From: CBDFMR01 sp965249765
Lineage (GTDB): Bacteria > Bacteroidota > Bacteroidia > Chitinophagales > Saprospiraceae
Length of the DNA stretch: 64,000 nt
Direction of reading: 5' to 3'
NCBI GenBank assembly: GCA_965249765.1
Contig: CBDFMR010000005.1
Coordinates: 310,001 to 374,000 of the forward strand
In this document: positions 17,224-25,805 of the stretch, in pieces
Numbering within the stretch: the stretch's first letter is position 1
Layout of the letters: each line of letters opens with the position of its first letter
Notes under the pieces: generated by a model
What the model was told of the DNA's origin: nothing
What the model saw: the letters and a program-made list of their open reading frames with translations, nothing else
Databases searched by the model: none
Program-made: the position numbers and the translations under genes

Positions 17224-17474
17224 AGCTTTCGTGGTCATCAAGAGCATGGAACGACTACCTTTTCTGGCAAAAGAGCGACAAAAGAAAACTCCTTCGAATC
17301 AACGCCTTGATCAAGGAGGCGATGCGAAATCCTTATGAAGGGATGGGAAATCCTGAACCATTGAAACATGAACTAAAAGGTTTTTGGTCTAGAAGAATTG
17401 ACAGGGAACATAGGTTAGTTTATACTACTATGAAAGATGAGATACTTATAGTTGCGTGCAGGTACCACTATTGA
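17220..17474 (+). CDS. yoeB: YoeB/Txe-type ribosome-dependent mRNA interferase toxin
   Basis: 84 residues, the same length as E. coli YoeB. The known active-site positions are all present at identical numbers: Glu46, Arg65, His83 and Tyr84 (the last two end the protein in CRYHY). Also typical are WSSRAWNDYLFWQ near the start, NPYEGMGNPEPLKHEL and FWSRRIDREHRLVY. YoeB binds the ribosomal A site and cleaves mRNA when released from YefM. The toxin appears intact, so the system is probably active. Confidence 0.95.
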   Translation: MKLSWSSRAWNDYLFWQKSDKRKLLRINALIKEAMRNPYEGMGNPEPLKHELKGFWSRRIDREHRLVYTTMKDEILIVACRYHY

Positions 17475-17484
17475 TACATATCTT

Positions 17485-19578
17485 TTATGTCAATAATTGA
17501 AACACAAAAAGACTCGCGAGATAAGCCATCACACCCATGTATCCAAATTGAATTGCTGGCCATTTCCAGGACTTTGTTTCTCTTTTAGTTATAGCAAGTG
17601 TGCTCACGCATTGTAAGGCAAAAACATAGAAAAGAAGCAGCGACAAGGAGAGAGGAAGGTCGTACAGAGGTTTCCCATCAGGTCTAAGTTCTGCTGCCAT
17701 TTTTTCTCTGATCGTCAATTCATCGTCCGTATTCCCAACACTATAGATGGTCGCCATAGTACCTACAAAGACTTCCCTCGCTGCAAAGGAGCTGATAAGG
17801 GCGATTCCTATTTTCCAGTCAAAACCCAGGGGGCGTATAATGGGCTCAATGGATTTTCCAAGAACACTTGCGTAGGAAGCTTCGAGATGTAAGGTTGCTC
17901 TTAAGTTCTCCGCTTCAGAGATACTTAATCCTAGGTTCTCAATGGTTGCATCGGCTTGTTGATTAGCGGCTTCCATGGCTGAGGAGGGTCCATAGCTTGC
18001 AAGAAACCATAAAACAATAGAGATAATAAATATAATTTTACCCGCTTCTTTGACAAAGGTGAATACTTTTTCATTCACGATAAGTAAGACATTTCTCAAT
18101 TGAGGTTTTTTATAGTATGGCAATTCCATCATGAGGAATGATGACTCGTCAGATTTTAGTATCCATTTAAAAAACAAGGCACTGATTAATGCTGCAAGTA
18201 TACCCAGAAGATACAATCCCATGAAGACAAGTCCTCTTTGATTAAAGATTCCAATCTTGCCTTGAGGGACGACAAATCCGATGAGGATAGCATATACTGG
18301 TATACGAGCCGAGCAACTTATAAGTGGCGCTACCATGATCGTGGTAAGGCGTTCTTTCCAGTTGGCGATGGATCGAGTAGACATGATTGCCGGTATGGCA
18401 CATGCACCACTCGATACCAGTGCAACTATACTACGTCCATTGAGACCAAATCTATGCATGAGACCATCAAATAGAAACACAGCACGGGACATATAGCCCA
18501 CTTCTTCCAGAAAACTTATCAATAAAAAAAGGATGGTGATCTGTGGAATAAATACCATGACACCTGCCAGCCCAGCAATGGCACCGTCTACAAGGAGGTC
18601 GGTAAACCACGAGGGTGCCATATTTGTCCTGATCGTCTGACCCAGTGCTGCAAATCCATTCTCTATCCAGGTCATCGGAGTATCTGCCCAGCTATATACC
18701 GACTGGAACATTAGCAGCATTATCAGGATGAATATCAGTGGGCCCCATATCGGATGTGTAATGAGACGGTCCACTTTATCCGTCAGCGACATATTGCGAA
18801 CTGACCTGACTGTTTTCTTAGTGACTCGTGAGATGATATCGAAGCGACTCATTGTCTCATCAACTTGAGATTTTAAATCTTGGAAGTCAGTAGCTGAAGT
18901 GATAGACTTGATACTGGCTACTTGATCATCTGTGAGGTGACTCAGCCAATCATGATGGTGAGCTAGTAATTTTTGACGGTATGGATTTTCGTTATCTTCA
19001 TTAATGCCTATGGCTGAGAAGACTTCTTTTTCGGTTTTGGAAAACTTATAAATGCCGTTTTCTCTGATATATTCTTCACTTTTAACGTCCTCCATGAAAT
19101 GCTCTACGGTCTCTCTTAGCTTGATAATTCCCTGACGAGTATGTGAGGAAATGGGGACGACAGGTACCTGGCAAAGCTCTTGGAGTTCGCTGATGTCTAT
19201 TGGGTCATCTACCAGATCTATCATATTGATCGCGATGATCATAGGAATCTTGAGATCCAGAAGCTGGGTGCAGAGAAGAAAGTGTCTCTCCAAATTTGTG
19301 GCATCTGCAACATAGATTAAAAGATCTGGAAAATTGTCGTCTTGAGGATTTGTGAGAATGTTGGTGACTATCTTCTCTTCCGTTGATGTTGCATGAAGAC
19401 TATAGAGGCCGGGAAAGTCAATCACTTTTACTTTTTGGTCTAGCATCTCTATGACACCTGACTTCTTGTCAACTGTAATTCCGGGGTAATTGCTGACTTT
19501 TTGGCGGAGCCCTGTTATGATATTGAAGAGGCTAGACTTGCCGGAGTTGGGGTTTCCTGTTAAAGCTATCTTCATCAA
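17485..19578 (-). CDS. feoB: Ferrous iron transporter FeoB
   Basis: 697 residues. The cytosolic N-terminal GTPase has G1 GNPNSGKSS (residues 8-16), the switch segment YPGITVDKKSG and G3 DFPGLYSL. A helical spacer follows, then the membrane permease with two Gate-like halves, including SSGACAIPAIMSTRSI and LISCSARIPVYAILI, where a cysteine is in the conserved pore segment. FeoB imports Fe(II) across the inner membrane. feoA lies upstream with a 4-base overlap. The length is near the common FeoB size. No FeoC is present. Confidence 0.95.
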   Translation of the reverse strand: MMKIALTGNPNSGKSSLFNIITGLRQKVSNYPGITVDKKSGVIEMLDQKVKVIDFPGLYSLHATSTEEKIVTNILTNPQDDNFPDLLIYVADATNLERHFLLCTQLLDLKIPMIIAINMIDLVDDPIDISELQELCQVPVVPISSHTRQGIIKLRETVEHFMEDVKSEEYIRENGIYKFSKTEKEVFSAIGINEDNENPYRQKLLAHHHDWLSHLTDDQVASIKSITSATDFQDLKSQVDETMSRFDIISRVTKKTVRSVRNMSLTDKVDRLITHPIWGPLIFILIMLLMFQSVYSWADTPMTWIENGFAALGQTIRTNMAPSWFTDLLVDGAIAGLAGVMVFIPQITILFLLISFLEEVGYMSRAVFLFDGLMHRFGLNGRSIVALVSSGACAIPAIMSTRSIANWKERLTTIMVAPLISCSARIPVYAILIGFVVPQGKIGIFNQRGLVFMGLYLLGILAALISALFFKWILKSDESSFLMMELPYYKKPQLRNVLLIVNEKVFTFVKEAGKIIFIISIVLWFLASYGPSSAMEAANQQADATIENLGLSISEAENLRATLHLEASYASVLGKSIEPIIRPLGFDWKIGIALISSFAAREVFVGTMATIYSVGNTDDELTIREKMAAELRPDGKPLYDLPLSLSLLLFYVFALQCVSTLAITKRETKSWKWPAIQFGYMGVMAYLASLFVFQLLT

Positions 19579-19802
19579 TCATTTGACTTTAATAAGATGC
19601 TTTCAGCTTCTTGCTTTCGTAGTGCTAGGATCTGATTATCCAGCTTTATATATAGTGCGGACCCCATCATAGTAGATCTTACCAGCTCTATTTCTGTGTT
19701 GGGCAATACACCCAAGGATATCAGACGTTGGTTGTATTCACCTTGTCTGATTTTCCACACCCTGCCCTTTTTACCTCGGTTTAGATCCCTCGCCGTTTTC
19801 AT
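19575..19802 (-). CDS. feoA: FeoA domain protein
   Basis: A 75-residue SH3-like protein: LISLGVLPNTEIELVRSTMMGSALYIKLDNQILALRKQEAESILL is the FeoA signature. FeoA is a small cytosolic partner thought to act on the FeoB GTPase. It starts the feoAB operon, which diverges from the Crp-family gene across 126 bases. Confidence 0.93.
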   Translation of the reverse strand: MKTARDLNRGKKGRVWKIRQGEYNQRLISLGVLPNTEIELVRSTMMGSALYIKLDNQILALRKQEAESILLKSND

Positions 19803-19928
19803 GTATTATTTCGCCCAGATTAAGACAGCAAATGTATTAAGAACTGAACTCGAAAAAAAATATCTTCGTAGAGTAGGGGTATTATTTATTTCATTCGTCT
19901 ATAAGGAGAATTTAAAAAGCACTAAGTC

Positions 19929-20618
19929 ATGAATCATTCCTTAATCCTAGATCGTCTCTCATCTATCGAATTGTTCCAATTTCTGGATGCTGGAGCCTTA
20001 GATGACCTGTCAAGAACATCTCAGGTGAGACATATTGCAAAGGGAGATCGAGTGTTCTCTGTTGGTGACGATATTAGATTCGTTTATGTGGTTATGTCAG
20101 GAAGTATCAAGATGGGAATAAAATCCACAAATAATAATTTCCTTATTAAAGGCATAGTCTATGAAGGTGAAATACTTGGAGAGAATGTATTCACGACCGA
20201 ATCCAAGAGAAAGAAGTTTGCGTTGGCTCAGGAAAAGTCGACAGTACTAGAGATCAGGGTTAATAAATTCCATGAGCTCGTCATTGCTAATGACATATTT
20301 GCCGAAAGTGTCATGAGATTGATTATTGAGCGATTACAGATTATCCAGAATAGGATAAGAAGCTTTGTGTTTGATAAAGCAAAAGAAAGAATAGTCGGTT
20401 TTCTTAAATCTACGGCTGCTCATCGAGGTATAAAAATTGGAATCGATGAATTCTTGATCAATCATGGATTGTCACACCAGGAGATTGCTTTGATGACAGA
20501 TACCTCGCGACAGACTGTTGCAAGGGTATTAGGCGAATTAAAAAAAGATAATCTAATTCATTTCAGTACCCGCAAGCCGGGTAAGATCTTACTGAGAAGT
20601 GGATTAGGGTTAGCGTAA
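19929..20618 (+). CDS. Crp/Fnr family transcriptional regulator
   Basis: 229 residues. The cyclic-nucleotide-binding-like beta roll spans about 20-115 (KGDRVFSVGDDIRFVYVVMSGSIKMGI, YEGEILGENVF). A long dimer helix (about 120-150) leads to a winged helix-turn-helix (about 175-225, LSHQEIALMTDTSRQTVARVLGEL). There are no cysteines, so it cannot carry an Fnr-type iron-sulfur cluster, and the cAMP-contact residues are not clearly kept; the effector is unknown. It lies divergent from feoAB, which makes control of iron uptake possible but unproven. A terminator follows. Confidence 0.88.
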   Translation: MNHSLILDRLSSIELFQFLDAGALDDLSRTSQVRHIAKGDRVFSVGDDIRFVYVVMSGSIKMGIKSTNNNFLIKGIVYEGEILGENVFTTESKRKKFALAQEKSTVLEIRVNKFHELVIANDIFAESVMRLIIERLQIIQNRIRSFVFDKAKERIVGFLKSTAAHRGIKIGIDEFLINHGLSHQEIALMTDTSRQTVARVLGELKKDNLIHFSTRKPGKILLRSGLGLA

Positions 20619-20644
20619 TTCATGTAAAATTGGTTTTTTAGTTT

Positions 20645-20676
20645 ACAGCCGATGAGGTCACTTGTCGGCTGTTTTT
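20645..20676 (+). terminator. Intrinsic terminator after the Crp-family gene
   Basis: ACAGCCGA (20645-20652) pairs with TCGGCTGT (20664-20671), followed by T residues to 20675. The structure overlaps the last codons of the convergent aroA, so it can end plus-strand transcripts arriving from the regulator gene. Confidence 0.7.
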
Positions 20677-21926
20677 GTTGTAACAACAAATCCCAACTTC
20701 TGGATCTCTTCCCAATAATCAGGAAAGGACTTACTTACTACATCGGAGTCGTGTATTGAAATATCACCGAGTATCGCAAATGCTGACAGGGCCATGGCCA
20801 TCCGATGATCGTCATACGTGTCAAAGAAAATTTCACCTTCGATAGCGGCCTTGCCTTCTTGTATATAGAACTCCTTGCCTGACTGTTTTGACATGAAACT
20901 GGGCAAGGCAGTGAGACTTACTCCTACTTTGCTTAATTCCTGTTGCATCGCCTCTATGCGATCTGTTTCCTTCCATCGTAATGATCCCAGTCCACTGTAG
21001 AGACAGGTGATACCCTTTATTGCGCAAGCCACCATAAACGGTTGTGCTAGGTCAGGAGTATTACTGAAATCAACTTCAAGTAGTTTTTCCGTGTTTTGAT
21101 TCTGCGTCAATACTAAACCCTCATCGGTCACTGTAGTTTCTACCCCAAGCAATTTGTAATACTCTATGGCTCTTACATCACCTTGTATGCTTTTTGAATT
21201 CAGTCCTTTCAAGAGAATATCATCGTCAATTACGCCAGCTTTAATCGTATAAAAGAATGCTGCTGCCGACCAATCATGCTCGACACTGCAAGATTTCATA
21301 TTATATCCACCACCCTCAATTGATATCTTATCTGTATTCCAAGTGACGGAAGCACCATGATTACACATGAGGTGACTTGTCATCTGGATATAGGGACGAC
21401 TTGTCACTTCGCCCTCTAGTTTCAAGATCAGACCATGAGGCAACACTGGTGAGATCAACATGAGTGCTGAGATAAATTGACTACTGATGCTCGCATCTAT
21501 TGAGAGCTCCCTTACACCACTATAAGTACATGATCCAATCCTTAAAGGTGGATGATCTTCGTTTTCACCATACATTATGTCAGCACCTAAGATTCGCAAT
21601 GCATCTACGAGTTCCTTAATAGGTCGATCCTTTAAGCTATCATTTCCTGTGATTGTGCATGGTTCTCCTTTTATTGCTTTTAAAGCGAGCAAGAACCTCA
21701 GGGTTGTACCTCCGTGACCACATTCATGGTGATCATTATGATGATGGATCGTGTCCTTCAGAATGAGAGTATCATCACTAAGTGATAGATTTTCTATGAC
21801 TAACGGATCATCGGATAAGGCTTGAATGAGTAGCAATCTATTCGATATACTTTTAGACCGAGGAAGGGTTATCTCACCATTGAAATTGTCCTCTGAAAAT
21901 CCTAAAAATGAAGTTTGTCGATTCAT
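20658..21926 (-). CDS. aroA: 3-phosphoshikimate 1-carboxyvinyltransferase (EPSP synthase)
   Basis: 422 residues. Catalyses transfer of enolpyruvate from PEP to shikimate-3-phosphate, the sixth step of the shikimate pathway. Diagnostic segments: LPRSKSISNRLLLIQAL near the start, ECGHGGTTLRFLLAL in place of the common NAGTAMR-type motif, SSQFISALMLISPVL, DWSAAAFFY, WKETDRIEAMQQELSKVG and DTYDDHRMAMALSAFAIL. The HGGTTLRF reading suggests the shorter EPSP synthase form seen across Bacteroidota. It is the third gene of phoH-osmC-aroA; the start overlaps the osmC-like stop by 4 bases. Confidence 0.93.
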   Translation of the reverse strand: MNRQTSFLGFSEDNFNGEITLPRSKSISNRLLLIQALSDDPLVIENLSLSDDTLILKDTIHHHNDHHECGHGGTTLRFLLALKAIKGEPCTITGNDSLKDRPIKELVDALRILGADIMYGENEDHPPLRIGSCTYSGVRELSIDASISSQFISALMLISPVLPHGLILKLEGEVTSRPYIQMTSHLMCNHGASVTWNTDKISIEGGGYNMKSCSVEHDWSAAAFFYTIKAGVIDDDILLKGLNSKSIQGDVRAIEYYKLLGVETTVTDEGLVLTQNQNTEKLLEVDFSNTPDLAQPFMVACAIKGITCLYSGLGSLRWKETDRIEAMQQELSKVGVSLTALPSFMSKQSGKEFYIQEGKAAIEGEIFFDTYDDHRMAMALSAFAILGDISIHDSDVVSKSFPDYWEEIQKLGFVVTTKTADK

Positions 21927-22327
21927 TGCCAGATTATCTCCACGACCTCCTCTGTTTTAGGGTGCAAGCTTCTACCTACAGGACAACTATGAGCTGATCT
22001 TTCTAGAATTTTCTTCTCTTTGACTGTATAGTCTTGCCGAGGCATCGTAATGGTGATTTCAATTCTTGCGATTCTTCTAGGATCGGAGGCCATTATTTTT
22101 TGCACATCGGCAGTAGCTCCTGTCATGTCAATTCCCTTGTCATGAGCTTTGATACCCATGATCGTGAGCATGCATGATGCCAGCGATGTAGCAGCCAGAT
22201 CTGTGGGCGAGAAGCCTTCTCCTTTACCACGATTGTCGGTAGGTGCATCAGTGACAAGTGTATTACCTGATTTTGTATGAACGGCAGTGGTCCGCAGTCC
22301 TCCATTGTATATTACTTTAGATGTCAT
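21923..22327 (-). CDS. OsmC family peroxiredoxin-like protein
   Basis: 134 residues with the two family cysteines, Cys52 in TSLASCMLTIMG and Cys115 in RSAHSCPVGRSL. OsmC/Ohr proteins reduce organic peroxides through this cysteine pair. GEGFSPTDLAATSLASC is the standard helix before the first cysteine. It overlaps phoH upstream and aroA downstream by 4 bases each, so all three are cotranscribed and translationally coupled; the functional link between them is not evident. Confidence 0.92.
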   Translation of the reverse strand: MTSKVIYNGGLRTTAVHTKSGNTLVTDAPTDNRGKGEGFSPTDLAATSLASCMLTIMGIKAHDKGIDMTGATADVQKIMASDPRRIARIEITITMPRQDYTVKEKKILERSAHSCPVGRSLHPKTEEVVEIIWQ

Positions 22328-23292
22328 TCCTCTTCCTTAGTCTTTGCATCATTATAAGCGTATCGTTTGACTATTTCTTTCACAAGTCGATGTCTTATCA
22401 CATCATCAACTGTTAAGTGCAGGGTCCTGATTCCTTCAATGCCATTTAGAAGTTCTATAGCGTGGTGGAGACCGGAACGTTGATGTCTGGGAAGATCTAC
22501 TTGAGACATGTCACCGGTGATTATGCACTTGGCGCTGGGTCCAAGTCTGGTCAAGAACATCTTCAATTGTGATGAGGTGCAATTCTGTGCTTCGTCAAGG
22601 ATGATAAAAGCATTGTCCAGCGTCCTCCCTCTCATAAAAGCAAGAGGAGCGACCTCGATGACACGATTGCTCATAAAATGCTTTAGTTTTTCTAAAGGAA
22701 GCATATCGTCTAGTGCATCATAAAGAGGGCGTAAGTAGGGATCCACTTTGTCTTTAAGGTCACCTGGTAGAAAACCAAGACTTTCGCCGGCTTCTACAGC
22801 TGGTCTGGTGAGGATGATCTTCTTGACCATCCGGCTTTTCAGCGCTCTGACTGCCAATGCAACGGCTGTGTATGTTTTTCCAGTACCGGCAGGACCCACG
22901 GCAAAGACAATGTCATTCGTCTCGCTAAGACCAATCATACGTTTCTGATTTTTAGTCTTGGCTCGAATGGCCTTTCCGTTTCTACCATAGAGAATATTGG
23001 AACCAAGACTACCATTGGATATTTTATGATCGAATGGGTTCTCACCCTTGAGAAGGTCTTCTATGGTTTGAGTTGTGAGTTGCTTGCACTCCTTCAGTAG
23101 CTTGACCATCATCTCCAGTTTGCCCTTTGCCTCTTGGGTAAATTTCTTTTCTCCAGAAATCTTTAGCTGATTTCCTCTGGCCGTGAACTTTAGATCTGGG
23201 TATGCTTCTTTTACCAGATTTAGCTTAGAATTTTTTTCTCCCAATAGGTCGACTAATTCTATAGCCTCGAAAGTGAGTATTATTTCGCTCAA
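22324..23292 (-). CDS. PhoH-like family ATPase
   Basis: 322 residues. The C-terminal two thirds is a PhoH P-loop domain: Walker A VGPAGTGKTYTAVALAVRAL, GFLPGDLKDKVDPYLRPLYDAL, Walker B AFIILDEAQNCT, and ITGDMSQVDLPRHQRSGL. The N-terminal 110 residues match the PhoL-type extension (KFTARGNQLKISGE). Members are linked to RNA metabolism and ribosome maturation, often with ybeY; here it leads an operon with osmC and aroA instead. Confidence 0.93.
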   Translation of the reverse strand: MSEIILTFEAIELVDLLGEKNSKLNLVKEAYPDLKFTARGNQLKISGEKKFTQEAKGKLEMMVKLLKECKQLTTQTIEDLLKGENPFDHKISNGSLGSNILYGRNGKAIRAKTKNQKRMIGLSETNDIVFAVGPAGTGKTYTAVALAVRALKSRMVKKIILTRPAVEAGESLGFLPGDLKDKVDPYLRPLYDALDDMLPLEKLKHFMSNRVIEVAPLAFMRGRTLDNAFIILDEAQNCTSSQLKMFLTRLGPSAKCIITGDMSQVDLPRHQRSGLHHAIELLNGIEGIRTLHLTVDDVIRHRLVKEIVKRYAYNDAKTKEEE

Positions 23293-23450
23293 TATTTTTC
23301 TAATTTTCTCTTTCTAGTTTCTACTTATTAACGATAAGGTAGTTTACTTTGTATGTAAATGATTTTTAATCGGATCATAGTTATTAAAAATTTCATTCAT
23401 TACAATCATTGTCCTGTTATTCTTTATCAAAAAATGATTAAAATTCCATA

Positions 23451-24221
23451 ATGCCGGTCGTCACCCTTACTACAGATTTTGGATCGAGTGATCACTATGT
23501 GGCTATGCTCAAGGGGTCACTTCTATCTAAGATGGAGGGATTAAATATTGTTGATGTCTCCCATGATGTTGAAAGCCATGATATCGTACAGGGAGCATAT
23601 CATCTGGAGAATACTTATAGATCATTTCCCCAAGGTACGATTCATGTCGCAGCGGTATTTAACTATTATCAACTCGCATTCAATTTTGTAGTAATACAGC
23701 GTCATGGCCATTTTTTTATAGCTCCTGACAACGGATTCCTTTCTCTGATTTTTGATGACATACGGACAGATGAGGCCTACCGGGTTGAGGTGGGGAATCA
23801 TGGAGATAACAGACTTATAGAAATAATAGCTCATGCCGTAGGGTGTCTTAGCCACGGACTTACCTTGAAGGAAATAGGATCCCCGATGGAACACATTAAT
23901 GTTAAAATCGGAATACAACCTGTCATTCTTAAAGATCAGATAAGAGCAACCATCATCCATGTTGATCATTTTGAGAACGTCATCGTCAATGTAAAGCGTG
24001 ACGCCTTCGACAAAGTGAGAGCTGGCCGAAACTTTTCAATATTTTATAAGCAGCGTGACCCTATTACTGCACTTCATGATAACTATGGAGACGTACATAT
24101 AGGTGATGTTCTCTGCTTTTTTAATAGTGCAGGCTATCTGGAGATTGCGATCAATATGGGAAAGGCCAGCTCAATTCTTAGCCTTCGGAAGAATGAAACT
24201 ATTCAGATTAATTTTCACTAA
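23451..24221 (+). CDS. SAM hydroxide adenosyltransferase (DUF62) family protein
   Basis: 256 residues. DUF62 enzymes hydrolyse S-adenosylmethionine to adenosine and methionine by adding hydroxide and are relatives of fluorinase and chlorinase. Recognisable are VVTLTTDFGSSDHYVAMLKG at the start, IVDVSHDVESHDIVQGAYHL, FIAPDNGFLSLIF and HVDHFENVIVNV in the C-terminal barrel. Its stop overlaps the start of the next gene (TAATG), so both are one transcript. The biological role in Bacteroidota is unclear. Confidence 0.9.
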   Translation: MPVVTLTTDFGSSDHYVAMLKGSLLSKMEGLNIVDVSHDVESHDIVQGAYHLENTYRSFPQGTIHVAAVFNYYQLAFNFVVIQRHGHFFIAPDNGFLSLIFDDIRTDEAYRVEVGNHGDNRLIEIIAHAVGCLSHGLTLKEIGSPMEHINVKIGIQPVILKDQIRATIIHVDHFENVIVNVKRDAFDKVRAGRNFSIFYKQRDPITALHDNYGDVHIGDVLCFFNSAGYLEIAINMGKASSILSLRKNETIQINFH

Positions 24222-24505
24222 TGATCAGGCGAATCGTAAAACTCTCATTCAGGACAGATAAGGCTGATGACTTCTTGACAATATACCATAACGCAAAAGA
24301 CAAGATTAGCTCCTTTCCAGGATGTCATGGAGTTGAGTTACTCCGAGATATTCATAAACCCAATGTATTCTTCACCTACAGCCTTTGGGAATCAGAAGAA
24401 GATCTTAACAATTATAGAAATTCTGAGCTTTTCGGAGTGATATGGAAAGCAACCAAAGCGTTATTTAACTCCCATCCCGAGGCATGGAGTGCAGAGGCTA
24501 ACTGA
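24221..24505 (+). CDS. Antibiotic biosynthesis monooxygenase (ABM) family protein
   Basis: A 94-residue ferredoxin-like ABM protein: IVKLSFRTDKADDFLTIYHNAKDKISSFPGC, VELLRDIHKPNVFFTYSLWES and LNNYRNSELFGVIW. The fold is shared by haem-degrading enzymes and quinol monooxygenases, and many members are uncharacterised. Overlap with the DUF62 gene implies coupled expression. I make no substrate claim. Confidence 0.85.
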   Translation: MIRRIVKLSFRTDKADDFLTIYHNAKDKISSFPGCHGVELLRDIHKPNVFFTYSLWESEEDLNNYRNSELFGVIWKATKALFNSHPEAWSAEAN

Positions 24506-24704
24506 TAAGGGTCACAGTTAAAAGATGCGATGACATGAAGATGTTGATTTGATGCTTTAAAGCGCAATAGTATAAATTAATGTGCTGCTATATGAATTCT
24601 CCCATATAGAGATTACTATCCACAAATGATAAAAAGGCTAATTTTAATCATTATGATGAGGGGCTTAATAAGGAAAATGCAATATCAAATTCATATTGAA
24701 TCAG
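24506..24704. other. Spacer before the IS200-derived cluster
   Basis: AT-rich, no gene, no clear terminator or promoter seen. Confidence 0.4.
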
Positions 24705-25134
24705 AGCATTCCCCGCACGCTTGCGTCGGGTGTCTCGTGTAGTTAGTATTTTTAGGAAAGGAAGATGAACATATTGTAAAGAGCCACAATAAGAGTTTGT
24801 TGTTATACCACATTGTATGTCCTGTACATTTTCTGATACAGAGTGTACCGATGTATTGACCCAAGAAGGTTGTAAATACGATAAAAAGTATAACAGCAAT
24901 TGAGACCTTCCGACACCATCCAGAAGTGAAAAAGAAGTTATGGGGCGGAAAGTTTTGGACAAGCGGCTATTATATAAATACGGTGAGTCAATATGGGAAT
25001 GCAGAAATGCTTATGAAATATGTACAAAACCAAGGAAAAGAATACAAACAAATATATCGCAATCAACTGGACCTTTTTGGGTGAGAGGGAAGTGATACCC
25101 CGTCCGCTTGCGGCGGGGTAGTTCATTTCATGAG
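24705..25134 (+). mobile_element. Deletion derivative of an IS200-like element, copy A
   Basis: About 430 bases bounded by two imperfect palindromes. Left: CCCG(C)ACGC-TT-GCGTCGGG at 24712-24730. Right: TACCCCG(T)CCGC-TT-GCGGCGGGGTA at 25096-25120. Each has one bulged base, as in IS200/IS605 ends. Between them is a broken tyrosine transposase. The right palindrome is followed by AGTTCATT, which is also found after the right end of copy B. Confidence 0.75.
24758..25084 (+). pseudogene. IS200-like TnpA remnant with internal deletion (copy A)
   Basis: One frame reads EDEHIVKSHNKSLLLYHIVCPV and jumps straight to HFLIQSVPMY, a TGA (24857-24859), PKKVVNTIKSIT, EVKKKLWGGKFWTSGYYINTV and ends GKEYKQIYRNQLDLFG. 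The start of a Y1 transposase is fused to its middle, losing roughly 45 residues including the first His of the HUH pair. The catalytic Tyr-x3-Gln motif survives as YVQNQ. The position where copy B has ATG reads AAG here. Three lesions make it inactive. Confidence 0.8.
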
Positions 25135-25183
25135 AATTCTCCGATGCTTGCATCGGGTGTCGTATAATGTTTAGCTTTAAAAT

Positions 25184-25754
25184 ATGGAAGACAGGCATAT
25201 TGTAAAGAGTCACAACAGAAGTTTGTTGTTGTATCATATAGTATGTCCATCAAAATATAGGAGAGAAGTGTTTAGTAAGAAAGTTGACTAAAGAAAGTAG
25301 TGCAAATAATAAAGAGCATAACGGCCATAGAGATATTTAAAGATCCTCCAGAAGTTAAGAAAAAATTGTGGGGAGGAAATTATTGGACAAGTGGAGTGTG
25401 TAAAACAAATTGCACAAATGCAGCTTTGCTTCAATATATCGTACTGACTTCGTATGGATTATATCTTTTATTACCGCAAGGAGACCAAATTCTACAAAAT
25501 CAGTCAATAGCGTCCTTTGCATACTATCTTTGCGCCCCTTGCGGTTAGATCCAATAATGAAATTGTGAATATTGGGATAGTCGACAAATCTGTTTTTCTA
25601 TCAAAAAGTGCAATTTGTTCTACACACACACACAAGTGGATATAATATAAATACAGTAGGGCAGTATGGGAATTTGGATGTTATAAAGAGATATGTTGAA
25701 AGTCAAGGAAGAACATAAAAACAACTTCAGAGGAATCAATTAAGCCTGTTTTAG
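25184..25754 (+). pseudogene. IS200-like TnpA remnant (copy B), deleted and interrupted
   Basis: ATG 25184 opens MEDRHIVKSHNRSLLLYHIV, then CPSKYRREVFSKKVD and a stop. After an internal deletion the sequence resumes in another frame as KVVQIIKSITAIEIFK, EVKKKLWGGNYWTSG, is cut by the inserted element, and continues as GYNINTVGQYGNLDVIKRYVESQGRT, a stop, KQLQRNQLSLF and the final TAG. The catalytic YVESQ motif is still readable. The deletion endpoints differ from copy A, so the two arose by separate events. Confidence 0.78.
25387..25640. mobile_element. 236-bp MITE-like insertion with terminal inverted repeats and 9-bp target duplication
   Basis: The element occupies 25396-25631. Its left end GTGTGTAAAACAAATTGCAC (25396-25415) is matched in inverted orientation at 25608-25627 with one mismatch in 20. 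The host sequence ACAAGTGGA is present on both sides (25387-25395 and 25632-25640), a 9-bp target-site duplication that splits the TnpA remnant. Four extra bases (ACAC) at the right end fit slippage in the adjacent AC run. It holds no long open frame, so it must have been moved by a transposase in trans. Bases 25525-25532 (TATCTTTG) match a Bacteroidota -7 element. Confidence 0.75.
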
Positions 25755-25805
25755 GAATGAGTGGGAGGCTGATACCCCCTCAGATTGCAGCGGGGTAGTT
25801 CATTA

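Larger units (their letters stand above)
25135..25805 (+). mobile_element. Deletion derivative of an IS200-like element, copy B, split by an insertion
   Basis: Left palindrome CCGATGC-TT-GCATCGG at 25141-25156 followed by GTGTCGTATAATG, parallel to GTGTCTCGTGTAG in copy A. Right palindrome, decayed, at 25773-25797 (TACCCC...GGGGTA) followed by AGTTCATT. It lies directly behind copy A in the same orientation. A 236-bp element interrupts it at 25396-25631. Confidence 0.72.
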
